A stretch of DNA of 64,000 nucleotides from Thiodubiliella sp900128405 (GTDB lineage Bacteria > Pseudomonadota > Gammaproteobacteria > PS1 > Pseudothioglobaceae). The position numbers and the translations under genes were made by a program. The notes below the pieces were generated by a model. The model was not told the DNA's origin. It saw nothing but the letters and a program-made list of their open reading frames with translations, and did not search any database. Positions 34,932 through 44,025 of the stretch are shown piece after piece. Each line of letters starts with the position of its first letter. The stretch's first letter is position 1. The stretch spans positions 992,001-1,056,000 of the forward strand of contig OY821614.1 of the NCBI GenBank assembly GCA_963682085.1, in the 5' to 3' direction.

Positions 34932-35694
34932 AAAACGCAATAGTCGTTACAATAAACGCAAAAAATTATCAGCCAAGCCGATTAAATTACTTATCAAAAG
35001 TTTAGTGGTTCTTATTATGCTAAATCTTGGGGCGTGGGGCGCTAAAAGAGTCGTAAATACAGGTTTTTTCAAGGCAGAAATTAAATGGCAAATTGACAAC
35101 AAACTGCCTATGACTCAAATAATGCTGGAAAAGTCCATACATCCATTGATTAAAAACGAATACCAACTCAACATCAATGAAATTAAACAAGCATTAGAAA
35201 ATCAACCATGGATTGCCAAAGTGTCCATCACCGCTGATCCATTGTTTTTTAACCGCATTAAAATTAACATCGACTCTCAACAAATCGCCATGCGTTGGGA
35301 AAATATAGACTGTAAAACAAACAACAAACCCAATTGCACAGGATATATATCCAATAATGGCGAGTTGTTTATACCCAAGAAAATAACTGCCTCTGATGTA
35401 GTATTGGCACGCACTAAAATAGACCGGGAAACCATCGCTCTACTTTATCAAAACTATCAAGAATACCAAAAAATAACAGGAGAAATGTTAATTAAATCAT
35501 TCTCTAAAACACACATTGAGCAGCTCACATTTGAGCCTGATATTAAAGTGATTTTAGGCTATCAACAACAACAGCAACGATTGGTGCGTTTTCTAAAAGC
35601 CTACAAAGAACTTAAAAAGAAAATATCACGCAAGAAATTAAACAAATCCACCTTTGATATGCGCTACCCAAAAGGCTTTACTTTGAAACATTAG
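34924..35694 (+). CDS. ftsQ: FtsQ, cell division protein
   Basis: Single-pass protein that recruits FtsB and FtsL to the divisome. The 256 residues begin with a basic cytoplasmic tail (KKRNSRYNKRKKLSAKPIK), a membrane helix at about 24-40 (SLVVLIMLNLGAWG), a POTRA domain (LNINEIKQALENQPWIAKVS) and the beta domain ending FDMRYPKGFTLKH. Position after ddl is standard. ftsA and ftsZ do not follow; the next gene is convergent and overlaps by 17 bp. Confidence 0.92.
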   Translation: MIKKRNSRYNKRKKLSAKPIKLLIKSLVVLIMLNLGAWGAKRVVNTGFFKAEIKWQIDNKLPMTQIMLEKSIHPLIKNEYQLNINEIKQALENQPWIAKVSITADPLFFNRIKINIDSQQIAMRWENIDCKTNNKPNCTGYISNNGELFIPKKITASDVVLARTKIDRETIALLYQNYQEYQKITGEMLIKSFSKTHIEQLTFEPDIKVILGYQQQQQRLVRFLKAYKELKKKISRKKLNKSTFDMRYPKGFTLKH

Positions 35695-36373
35695 ATTGAG
35701 TGATTAACTGATAACACAACGCCAAACTAATTAATGTCCAATAAAAAAGAATCACTTTAACTACCAAACTAATCACACTGGGCAGTCCGATACTGTATAT
35801 TAAAAAATTTATCGCTGTTGCACTCAATAACGGTAATATAATCTGTAAAAAGAATAAGTTTATTTGCGTAATAACGCTTATTTCCCACTTAAATTTCAAC
35901 GGCTGATCGGTGGCGATATTGATAAAATTCAATGAAATGGGGATAAGAAAAAAAGAAGCCACCAAGTGTATCCACATAAAGTTAGTAAGCAACATTGGCA
36001 CACCTGTTACCAAATTAATAAAAAAAGTTAGCCCAACAAAGCCAACAATTTGCCGTAACTTAAAAATCGGCATCCATGACACACTTTGAGCACCAAAAAT
36101 CACCAATCGATACATATTAATTGATAAACTAGCAAATCCGTATAAAGACAATAGTAAATAAATAAAAAGATTACTAGGAAGCTGAATATCTTCAGGTTTT
36201 AGCGTATTTCCTTTCTTCAAAATATTCGCTAATTCAATAATTTCAGTAGACAAACTTAATAACGGTAACGACAATAATAACGGCAAAATTGACACCTCAA
36301 TAATCTTTTTCCAATGCGTTAAGGCAAAGGCAAAACTGGTGAGGATAATTTTATTAACAGGTAATTGATTCAT
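35678..36373 (-). CDS. Polytopic membrane protein of unknown function
   Basis: 231-residue protein with about five to six hydrophobic segments (for example LFIYLLLSLYGFASLSINMY and LRQIVGFVGLTFFINLVTGV). I do not recognise a specific family, though its pattern resembles YciC-like and other glycerophosphoryl-type membrane proteins. The start overlaps the MltD stop by 4 bases, so the two are co-transcribed. Confidence 0.7.
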   Translation of the reverse strand: MNQLPVNKIILTSFAFALTHWKKIIEVSILPLLLSLPLLSLSTEIIELANILKKGNTLKPEDIQLPSNLFIYLLLSLYGFASLSINMYRLVIFGAQSVSWMPIFKLRQIVGFVGLTFFINLVTGVPMLLTNFMWIHLVASFFLIPISLNFINIATDQPLKFKWEISVITQINLFFLQIILPLLSATAINFLIYSIGLPSVISLVVKVILFYWTLISLALCYQLITQSNVSK

Positions 36374-37938
36374 AGGCTTACTATAGGTTTAATAATTTTA
36401 AGTTTTTTGCCAATTTTTAGTGGCTTTTTGGCAGACAATTTATTCCACTTTCGTAACTGCGACACGAGCACGCCAAATTTATGTGCAATGCGTGATAAAT
36501 TATCGCCTTTTCTAACGCGATAAATAACCGTTCTTTTGACATTTACGCCAATTTTGGTAATATTTTTCAGTTTTGATGCTTGAAGTTTTGGCACTTGCCA
36601 AATCATTAGTTTTTGCCCAATTTTTAATTCCTTGGTCGCATTAACCAAATGATTCCACTTGATAATACTATCCGTAGGCACGCCATAACGATTAGATATT
36701 AGCCACAAACTATCGCCTTTAACAACCTTGTGTATTACTTTTTTACCGTGTTTTTTAGCGTTAAATCGTTGTATTTTTCGTTGATTTTCAGACAGGGTGT
36801 AATAATCGTCTGCTTTCTTGGGAATTGGAATAATGATTTTTTGCCCATGCTGAATTTTTGTGCCACTCAAATGGTTGATACTCTTAATATAGTCCACCGA
36901 GGAATTGAATTTTTGTGCCAATTTGTTAAGGCTATCGCCTGATTTGACTGTATAACGCTTATAATTTAATTGTTTTTTCTTTGGGTAATTCGCACGAGCC
37001 TGCTTAAAAATTGCCACTTTATCAATAGGCAATAATAACTCATAATGAGTTGTATCTGGCGTTGCCCAACGATTCAAATCAGGATTAAGCGTATAAATCT
37101 GCTCCAAACTTAACCCTGTCCATTGAGCAATCAACGACAAATCTAGCTGAGAATATAGATGCACCGATTCAAGTCTCGGTTGATTTTCAACAAAGGTAAT
37201 CGTTTGACCATATTTACCTGGATTTTTAATCAACTCTGCCACTGCCAGCAATCTCGGCACATAGCCTTTGGTTTCCTTAGGTAGAGAAATATGCCAAAAA
37301 TCTGTTTTTTTACCTAGGGCTTTATTCTTTTTAATCGCTCTTTGCACCCTACCTGGCCCAGAATTATAACTGGCAAGTGCCAACAGCCAATCACCCTTAA
37401 ACAAGATATGCAAATTTTTCAAATACCTCACTGCCGCACGGGTTGACTGAATGACGCTACGGCGTTCATCCACCCAATAATTTTGCTTCAAACCGTATAA
37501 TTTTCCAGTATCAGGAATAAATTGCCACAAACCCGAAGCCGTGCCATGCGAATAAGAAAATGGATAATAAGCCGACTCAACAATCGGCAAAAGTGCCACT
37601 TCAATCGGCAAACCCGCCTTCTCTACCTCTTGCACAACCAAGTGCAAATACGCCCCAGCCCGTTTCGTTACCCGCTCAAGATAATCAGGATTTTCTTTAA
37701 ACCATTTAATATGCCAGTATAAATCCTTTTGACTACGCACTTTTAGCGTATGTTTGCTAGAAATATACCGCCATAAATCTGCTTTAATTTCTTGCTTGTC
37801 AATTTTTTCTATTTCTGCCCAAAATGCCGTGTTTTCTGTCTCTTTACTTACACCGATAGCCTCTTTCGACTCGCAAGCACCTAATGCCAATAAAAGTAAA
37901 AAAGCTATTTTTTTTAAAATTTTGACTCTCCTGCACAT
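36370..37938 (-). CDS. mltD: MltD-like membrane-bound lytic murein transglycosylase with LysM repeats
   Basis: Cuts peptidoglycan glycan chains. The lipoprotein signal KILKKIAFLLLLALGAC fixes the real N-terminus. The ATG at 37938 (MCRRVK) is my choice, though an upstream ATG at 37974 and a nearby non-ATG codon after AGGAG cannot be excluded. The SLT domain has the catalytic glutamate in PIVESAYYPFSYSHGTASGL and the family motif LASYNSGPGRVQRAI. Three LysM repeats follow, each beginning with a form of YTVKSGDSLNKLAQKF. It overlaps the bolA 3' end by about 25 bp. Confidence 0.88.
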   Translation of the reverse strand: MCRRVKILKKIAFLLLLALGACESKEAIGVSKETENTAFWAEIEKIDKQEIKADLWRYISSKHTLKVRSQKDLYWHIKWFKENPDYLERVTKRAGAYLHLVVQEVEKAGLPIEVALLPIVESAYYPFSYSHGTASGLWQFIPDTGKLYGLKQNYWVDERRSVIQSTRAAVRYLKNLHILFKGDWLLALASYNSGPGRVQRAIKKNKALGKKTDFWHISLPKETKGYVPRLLAVAELIKNPGKYGQTITFVENQPRLESVHLYSQLDLSLIAQWTGLSLEQIYTLNPDLNRWATPDTTHYELLLPIDKVAIFKQARANYPKKKQLNYKRYTVKSGDSLNKLAQKFNSSVDYIKSINHLSGTKIQHGQKIIIPIPKKADDYYTLSENQRKIQRFNAKKHGKKVIHKVVKGDSLWLISNRYGVPTDSIIKWNHLVNATKELKIGQKLMIWQVPKLQASKLKNITKIGVNVKRTVIYRVRKGDNLSRIAHKFGVLVSQLRKWNKLSAKKPLKIGKKLKIIKPIVSL

Positions 37939-38222
37939 TGTGGAGAATTGGGCGCGCCGTTTTTCATTTGCCACTCATTTGGCGTATAAGTGTGCATCGC
38001 TAAAGCATGTATATGGTTTAATTCTTCTTTAAATAATTGATTAATAAAACGATGTCTATCAATCAACTTGAGATCAGCAAAATAATCACTCACCACCACC
38101 AATTTAAAATGTGATTCAGTCGCAGGCCCAGAATGGTTATTAGATTCATTAATTACTTCCAAATGCACTGGATTAAGTGCAGTGGTAAGTTGTCCTGTCA
38201 AATGTTGTTGCATATCGCTCAT
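37914..38222 (-). CDS. bolA: BolA-family protein
   Basis: 102-residue BolA-like protein. It has LEVINESNNHSGPATESHFK, the loop expected for iron-sulfur interaction with a glutaredoxin, then VVVSDYFADLKLIDRHRFI and the conserved IHALAMHTYTPNEW. The ORF starts at the stop of the upstream reductase (one-base overlap). The family is linked to iron-sulfur delivery and envelope stress regulation. Confidence 0.9.
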   Translation of the reverse strand: MSDMQQHLTGQLTTALNPVHLEVINESNNHSGPATESHFKLVVVSDYFADLKLIDRHRFINQLFKEELNHIHALAMHTYTPNEWQMKNGAPNSPQCAGESKF

Positions 38223-39232
38223 TACTTTTTTCCTGTAAAGGCAAAAACAAAGGCATCCGAAAAGAAATTATCCTTAATCATACCTTGGTTCACAAAACTT
38301 TTAGCCGCCGACTTCACCATATCTGGCGACCCACAAGCATAAACCTCATACCCCGTTAAATCTTCAAAATCTGCCAATATGCTTTTATGCACAAAGCCTT
38401 CTCTACCCTGCCAATCTTTATTAGGCTGCGACAACACTGGCACAAAATGAATATTCTCGTTTTCATCCGCCCACTGCTTCGGCAAATCCATATACAAATC
38501 CACTTCATCACGCACCCCCCAATAAATATAAAGTATTCGATTAAGTTGGGTAGCAATTGCATGCTCAACAATGGATTTAATCGGTGCGAACCCTGTGCCA
38601 CCAGCCATCAAAATAACAGGCTTTTTACTGTCTTCTCGAAAGAAGAAATCCCCTTTTGGCCCCTCCAATTGCAACAACGATTTTTCTCTCAATTGGTTAA
38701 AAATAAAGTGAGTAAACTTACCCCCTTCAATCAAACGAACATGCAACTCTATCAAGCCATTATTACTCGGTGCACTGGCAATAGAAAACGCCCGAGGCTC
38801 AAACTCAGGGTGGATTAAATCGATATATTGCCCTGCCAAATATTGCAACGACTCAGCATTTGGAATTTTTAAAAAAAGTTGCATTACATCATGATTCAAA
38901 CGCTCAATTCGTTGCACCTTGCAAGGCAGTGTTCTGACTTCAATATCCGCCACACTGTCCAACTCATTAACCGCCAAAGCCACATCAGATTTGGCATAAC
39001 ACTGGCACAATAACGCCATCCCATCCGCCACTTCTTCAGGTGTAATACCATTCGGAACATCCCCTTTATAATCCACTTCACCCTCAATAATCGTCGCCTT
39101 GCATTTACCGCAAAAACCTTTTTGACAACCATAGGGGAAATTTAACCCGTGAATCAACGCATCCTCTAAAATAGCACTATCGCCATCAGTCCTAAAAACT
39201 TTGCCAGTTATTTGGTTTTCAATTGTAAACAT
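38222..39232 (-). CDS. 2Fe-2S ferredoxin-FAD/NAD(P)H oxidoreductase
   Basis: 336-residue reductase with an N-terminal [2Fe-2S] domain (cysteines in YGCQKGFCGKCKATI and LLCQC) and a flavin/NAD(P)H module with RAFSIASAPSNNGLIELHVR, VILMAGGTGFAPIKSIVEHA and AYACGSPDMV-type end (YEVYACGSPDMVKSAAKSFV). Such proteins are often annotated as CDP-6-deoxy-glucoseen reductases; the real electron acceptor is unknown. It is co-directional with bolA and mltD. Confidence 0.85.
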   Translation of the reverse strand: MFTIENQITGKVFRTDGDSAILEDALIHGLNFPYGCQKGFCGKCKATIIEGEVDYKGDVPNGITPEEVADGMALLCQCYAKSDVALAVNELDSVADIEVRTLPCKVQRIERLNHDVMQLFLKIPNAESLQYLAGQYIDLIHPEFEPRAFSIASAPSNNGLIELHVRLIEGGKFTHFIFNQLREKSLLQLEGPKGDFFFREDSKKPVILMAGGTGFAPIKSIVEHAIATQLNRILYIYWGVRDEVDLYMDLPKQWADENENIHFVPVLSQPNKDWQGREGFVHKSILADFEDLTGYEVYACGSPDMVKSAAKSFVNQGMIKDNFFSDAFVFAFTGKK

Positions 39233-39288
39233 CGTTTATTTTATGGGATTTTTGTGAATACCAATATTATAATGTAGGTTGTCTATTT

Positions 39289-40230
39289 ATGCTTAGTAAT
39301 TCAAAGTCCTTTATGTTGCAAATACCAAACCAAACTGTTATATTTTTAATGGGTCCCACCGCCTCAGGTAAAACCGATTTAGCTATCCAATTAGCCAACC
39401 AATTCAAAGCAAGACTCATCAGCGTTGATTCCGCACTCATTTACAAAGGCATGGACATCGGCACCGCCAAGCCCAATGAAACTACCTTAAAAAAATATCC
39501 ACACCATTTAATTAACATCTGTCATCCAAAAAATTCCTACTCAGCCTTTGATTTTGTACATGATGCCAAAGCACAAATAAAAATCGCCTTTGACAAAGGG
39601 GAAACACCCATCTTAGTCGGTGGCACTTCATTTTATTTTAACGCCCTAGAACACGGCTTATCTAAGTTACCAGAATCCACCCTAAAATCCAAAGAAAAAT
39701 TTAACCAACTCCTCAAAGAAAAAGGCACCCATAAACTACACAAAGATCTAGAAAAAATCGACCCACAAGCCGCAAACCGCATCCACCCAAACGACTCACA
39801 ACGCATCACCCGAGCATTAGAAGTCTTCGCACTCAGCGGCAAAACCCTCAGTGAATTACAAGGCAACAAACAATCTAACATCACTCACCCCATCAAAAAA
39901 ATCATCCTCATGCCCGAACGAGCCGAATTACACCAACGCATCGAAACCCGCTTTTTATCCATGATAGAAAACAACTTTCTAGCAGAAGTAAAAACCCTCA
40001 AACAAAACCCAAACCTCCACGAAAACCTACCCGCCATCCGCTGCGTCGGCTACCGCCAAGCATGGCAATACCTAAACGGAGAAATAAACAAAACAGAAAT
40101 GATAGAAAAAGCCATCATCGCCACCCGCCAACTCTGCAAACGCCAAAGCACTTGGCTAAAAAGCGAAACCAATGCATTGGTGCTAGAAAAAAGCAACATT
40201 CAAGCCATAATAGACTTCATTCAATCATAA
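39289..40230 (+). CDS. miaA: MiaA, tRNA dimethylallyltransferase
   Basis: Adds an isopentenyl group to A37 of tRNA, the substrate of MiaB. From 39289 the product is 313 residues; a start at 39313 (MLQIPNQTVIF) would also fit. Motifs include the P-loop FLMGPTASGKTDLAIQLANQ, LISVDSALIYKGMDIGTAKP, PHHLINICHPKNSYSAFDF, ILVGGTSFYFNALEHGLSKL and the C-terminal AIRCVGYRQAWQYL with ATRQLCKRQSTWL. It is the last housekeeping gene before the CRISPR array. Confidence 0.96.
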   Translation: MLSNSKSFMLQIPNQTVIFLMGPTASGKTDLAIQLANQFKARLISVDSALIYKGMDIGTAKPNETTLKKYPHHLINICHPKNSYSAFDFVHDAKAQIKIAFDKGETPILVGGTSFYFNALEHGLSKLPESTLKSKEKFNQLLKEKGTHKLHKDLEKIDPQAANRIHPNDSQRITRALEVFALSGKTLSELQGNKQSNITHPIKKIILMPERAELHQRIETRFLSMIENNFLAEVKTLKQNPNLHENLPAIRCVGYRQAWQYLNGEINKTEMIEKAIIATRQLCKRQSTWLKSETNALVLEKSNIQAIIDFIQS

Positions 40231-40428
40231 TGCTATAATTTTATCTCGTCCTCACTCTGCACCTCTTTTAGTTTATTATTTAATCTCTCTTGTAAAAAAA
40301 AGACATAAAAGCCAATACTATGTATTCTCAAACAGAGACTAAAAGCAAAAAAACACAGGGTTCTTAAACATCAGAAAAGTTTAGATTTTGATATACCGCT
40401 CTAATTATTAAGGTTTAACCTTGATAAG
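40231..40428 (+). other. AT-rich sequence before the first CRISPR repeat (probable leader)
   Basis: About 200 bp without a gene. Its AT richness and position 5' to the array, in the direction that crRNAs are read, fit a CRISPR leader. A small palindrome AAGGTTTAACCTT lies at 40410-40422, seven bases from the first repeat. I could not identify a confident promoter. Confidence 0.5.
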
Positions 40429-42895
40429 GTTTCAGTTGCTGGTTGTTTAGGTTATGATGTGCTGGTGAAAAGGTGTCAGTTAGGACAGTTGACAACAAGA
40501 GTTTCAGTTGCTGGTTGTTTAGGTTATGATGTGCTGGTTTATTGCTTTATTTTAGGCGAAAAAATAGGAGGGTTTCAGTTGCTGGTTGTTTAGGTTATGA
40601 TGTGCTGGGACGCTGAAAACCCTGTGTGCACGCAAAAAGAGATAGGTTTCAGTTGCTGGTTGTTTAGGTTATGATGTGCTGGGCGGTGGGCTCTTATGTG
40701 AGAGCCATAAGCGAAAGTTTCAGTTGCTGGTTGTTTAGGTTATGATGTGCTGGTTTCAACTCGTGCAATTGACATAAATCAATTAATGTTTCAGTTGCTG
40801 GTTGTTTAGGTTATGATGTGCTGGTTATAGTTTTAATCATCTTGATAAAGAGTGTTTTGTGTTTCAGTTGCTGGTTGTTTAGGTTATGATGTGCTGGTGA
40901 GAAAAATACCGCTGCGCTATTCACCTGCGGCGTTTCAGTTGCTGGTTGTTTAGGTTATGATGTGCTGGTTACTACTAGTTTTGATGAGTATTATGCTGAT
41001 GTTGTTTCAGTTGCTGGTTGTTTAGGTTATGATGTGCTGGAATAAGTAGTATTTTTTGTGCTGGCGGCAAATCTGTTTCAGTTGCTGGTTGTTTAGGTTA
41101 TGATATGCTGGAAAAACTGCCGTAATCTTGTGCTTATATTTATTTCTGTTTCAGTTGCTGGTTGTTTAGGTTATGATGTGCTGGAAAACAGAGGAAAAAG
41201 ACAAATGAATACAATAGAGTTTCAGTTGCTGGTTGTTTAGGTTATGATGTGCTGGGTGTTGGTTGTCGTTTGGAGCGTTCTCGTCAGTGTTTCAGTTGCT
41301 GGTTGTTTAGGTTATGATGTGCTGGGGACGACTTAATTATTCGCTCAATGGCACTGTAGGTTTCAGTTGCTGGTTGTTTAGGTTATGATGTGCTGGATTA
41401 TGATGTGTCAACAGGCGAACAGCACAAACGGTTTCAGTTGCTGGTTGTTTAGGTTATGATGTGCTGGAGATCTAACTTATCAGCAAGGCCTTCATAAAAT
41501 GGTTTCAGTTGCTGGTTGTTTAGGTTATGATGTGCTGGAGACGCAGTTAAGTTATATGAAGCGGCAACGGCGGTTTCAGTTGCTGGTTGTTTAGGTTATG
41601 ATGTGCTGGAAAACAACTGGAGATTGGAGACATCCGTTATGGGTTTCAGTTGCTGGTTGTTTAGGTTATGATGTGCTGGTTCAAATAGGAACTAAAATGA
41701 AAAAAATAATTTTAAGTTTCAGTTGCTGGTTGTTTAGGTTATGATGTGCTGGTGAGAGAGTTGATGCGATAAAGTCAGCGGTTGTTAGTTTCAGTTGCTG
41801 GTTGTTTAGGTTATGATGTGCTGGGCAGGCGTTGTTATTGCTTATATAGGTGTGAATGGTGTTTCAGTTGCTGGTTGTTTAGGTTATGATGTGCTGGTAA
41901 AGCCTCAAATATTTAAAAGCAGTTCCTTCAAAGTTTCAGTTGCTGGTTGTTTAGGTTATGATGTGCTGGGTCTAAACCGTTAATATTAAAGCTTCTGAAA
42001 GAGTGTTTCAGTTGCTGGTTGTTTAGGTTATGATGTGCTGGGCCTATCGGCTTTGATGAGAGCATAGGACTCAGGTTTCAGTTGCTGGTTGTTTAGGTTA
42101 TGATGTGCTGGTATATAATCAGAGACAAGATATATTAGCCCAGCGGTTTCAGTTGCTGGTTGTTTAGGTTATGATGTGCTGGTCTATACAGTTCTTCGCC
42201 CTCTTCTTTAGAGCGTAGTTTCAGTTGCTGGTTGTTTAGGTTATGATGTGCTGGCCAAAGGATTTTCAGTTATCGTTGAAGCAAGCAAGGTTTCAGTTGC
42301 TGGTTGTTTAGGTTATGATGTGCTGGCGATTTTGGGCTCAAATACTACTGAGCATACTCGTTTCAGTTGCTGGTTGTTTAGGTTATGATGTGCTGGACAA
42401 CCAACACACTGACCACAAGGCAACGAAAGGTTTCAGTTGCTGGTTGTTTAGGTTATGATGTGCTGGGCAGATTTAGCGTTAGAAGAATTAGACAAATCAG
42501 GTTTCAGTTGCTGGTTGTTTAGGTTATGATGTGCTGGATGAATATAGAGAGATTAAACGAGTTTGTGTTAGCTAGTTTCAGTTGCTGGTTGTTTAGGTTA
42601 TGATGTGCTGGTGATAAGTTATGGGGTAAAGGTTTTGCTGTTATGTTTCAGTTGCTGGTTGTTTAGGTTATGATGTGCTGGGCACATTGGGGCCCACTGC
42701 CAGGTGTATAGCGAAGGTTTCAGTTGCTGGTTGTTTAGGTTATGATGTGCTGGGAACTAGATACATTGAAATGATTAAAGCCCATTTGTTTCAGTTGCTG
42801 GTTGTTTAGGTTATGATGTGCTGGTTACGCAATCGTTTGATGAGCATGGCTTTTTGCAGTTTCAGTTGCTGGTTGTTTAGGTTATGATGTGCTGG
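40429..42895 (+). CRISPR. Type II-B CRISPR array, 35 repeats and 34 spacers
   Basis: I count 35 copies of a 37-bp repeat that begins GTTTCAGTTGCTGG and ends GATGTGCTGG, separated by 34 unique spacers of 33-37 bp. All repeats are identical except the tenth (starting 41075), which has A instead of G at 41105. The 5' sequence GTTTCAGTTGC matches the repeat start known from Francisella type II-B, and the tracrRNA anti-repeat shows that the plus strand is the crRNA strand. The array is thus transcribed toward the tracrRNA gene and convergently with the cas operon. Confidence 0.99.
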
Positions 42896-42900
42896 TCTGC

Positions 42901-42931
42901 CTTAAAACCCTTGTTAAACAAGGATTTTAAG
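42901..42931 (+). repeat. Hairpin between CRISPR array and tracrRNA
   Basis: CTTAAAAcCCTTG pairs with CAAGGaTTTTAAG around TTAAA, a 12-bp stem with one mismatch, five bases after the last repeat. No T run follows, so it is not a standard terminator. It may end or process the array transcript. Confidence 0.5.
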
Positions 42932-42980
42932 AGTTGAAAAATTGATGTTTTTACGAAGTTCATAAAAATATTAAAAAGTG

Positions 42981-43010
42981 TTAAATTTTGCGAAGTTTTT
43001 TTGTTATAAT
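42981..43010 (+). promoter_or_regulatory. Predicted tracrRNA promoter
   Basis: TATAAT at 43005-43010 with TTAAAT at 42981-42986, an 18-bp spacer. A start about 7 bases downstream would place the tracrRNA 5' end near 43017, just before the anti-repeat. Confidence 0.65.
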
Positions 43011-43016
43011 TTACTA

Positions 43017-43113
43017 CTTCAAGTGCCAGCACATCATAACCTAAATAGCGATGCACTGAAATCATCTAAAATAAATTTTGACCCGACTTTCTGCTTTGCA
43101 TGTCGGGTTTTTT
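43017..43113 (+). ncRNA. tracrRNA
   Basis: Pairs with repeat RNA to form the Cas9 guide and RNase III substrate. The anti-repeat at 43026-43062 aligns with the complement of the 37-bp repeat with 8 differences by eye; the first 20 bases (CCAGCACATCATAACCTAAA) are exact and the end CACTGAAAT forms the lower stem. The tail ATCATCTAAAATAAATTTTG resembles the Francisella tracrRNA tail. A terminator stem CCCGAC (43082-43087) / GTCGGG (43102-43107) is followed by six T. The 5' end is inferred from the promoter. The gene lies between the array and cas4 on the plus strand. Confidence 0.9.
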
Positions 43114-43145
43114 ATTGTCTGAAATAAGTGAAAGTATTATACCAT

Positions 43146-43721
43146 TTACCGATCATTACAATAGTTTAAATACTCACATTGTGTGCATTGAGACGGTGTT
43201 GCTGGGCTATCTGGCATATAGGAATTATCCAAATCAGATAAAATCTTATCTCTAATTATTATCACTTGTTGGATACGCTTTTTGTCAAAGTTTATTTGAT
43301 GGGTTTTGCCTTTGCTTTCATACAATATAAATCCTGTTTGACAACGAAAGCCATATTTTTCTTGCAATAACATACCGTAGGCTGTGAGTTGTAAGATTTG
43401 CCCTTTCATTGGTTTACTACCGCCTAACTTAAATTCTATTGGGTAAATATTTTCTTGATTATTTAAAACACTGTCAACAACGCCATGCAAGGCAAAACTA
43501 TCAGAGGTTAAAAATTCGTTAAATGTTTGGGTTGCTTGCTCTAAATCAAAGCGTTTTAGGGTGCGATGTTTAAAGACTTTTTGTTGTTTTTGATGCAAGT
43601 CTTCGCCTTGTTTTACCCATTGTGGTCTTTTAGGGTTAAGTTTTAATAATTCTTGAAAATAAGGAATTCTAGGGCAAAAACAATATTGGCGAATCAAGCT
43701 AATTGGCAGACTATAAGACAT
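43146..43721 (-). CDS. cas4: Cas4 nuclease of the type II-B system
   Basis: RecB-like nuclease with an iron-sulfur cluster, involved in choosing and trimming new spacers. I choose the ATG at 43721 (MSYSLPISLIRQYCFCPRIP), overlapping the cas2 end by 11 bp; an in-frame upstream ATG at 43811 would lie inside cas2. The 191 residues include Cys14 and Cys16, His43 in GEDLHQKQ, Asp83 in HGVVDSVLN, Glu96 and Lys98 in YPIEFKLGG, and the C-terminal cysteines 179, 182 and 188. Having cas4 instead of csn2 marks subtype II-B. Confidence 0.93.
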   Translation of the reverse strand: MSYSLPISLIRQYCFCPRIPYFQELLKLNPKRPQWVKQGEDLHQKQQKVFKHRTLKRFDLEQATQTFNEFLTSDSFALHGVVDSVLNNQENIYPIEFKLGGSKPMKGQILQLTAYGMLLQEKYGFRCQTGFILYESKGKTHQINFDKKRIQQVIIIRDKILSDLDNSYMPDSPATPSQCTQCEYLNYCNDR

Positions 43722-44019
43722 AATACTCAGAGGGATTCTTAGGAAAATCGTCTTTTTCATAACCAATAGAATTATTTTGATTGACTTGCTCTGAAAGGGC
43801 AATTCTGGCAATAAAAGCTTTGTCAGTTTTCTGGCAATATTCTTTTAATAATCGCTTTACACTGTCCTCTTCTGCTTTGTTTAAATGCCCCCAAAATACG
43901 GATTTTTGAATTGGCTTAAGGCTAATGTCCTTAAGTTTTTTAAATAATTTAGTGCGATTTTTACTGTTTTCTATATCGTAAGCCACCATCACCTCGTTGT
44001 GTAATCTTGCTTGAGCCAT
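43711..44019 (-). CDS. cas2: Cas2, adaptation complex subunit
   Basis: Structural partner of Cas1 in spacer integration. The 102-residue protein has the ferredoxin-like start EVMVAYDIENSKNRTKLFKK, with the family aspartate in AYDIEN, and the segment IQKSVFWGHLNKAEE. A basic/acidic tail of about 20 residues ends EYYVL. It lies 6 bp after cas1 and overlaps cas4. Confidence 0.93.
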   Translation of the reverse strand: MAQARLHNEVMVAYDIENSKNRTKLFKKLKDISLKPIQKSVFWGHLNKAEEDSVKRLLKEYCQKTDKAFIARIALSEQVNQNNSIGYEKDDFPKNPSEYYVL

Positions 44020-44025
44020 AAATTA

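Noticed and set aside
42901..42931. Hairpin as terminator of the CRISPR array
   Set aside because: No T run on either side, so kept only as an unexplained hairpin.
42896..43004. Possible scaRNA as in Francisella
   Set aside because: No degenerate CRISPR repeat or tracrRNA-complementary sequence is visible in the gap.
43721..43811. Upstream start for cas4 inside cas2
   Set aside because: Would add 30 residues that overlap cas2 with no family similarity; the ATG at 43721 gives the usual N-terminus.
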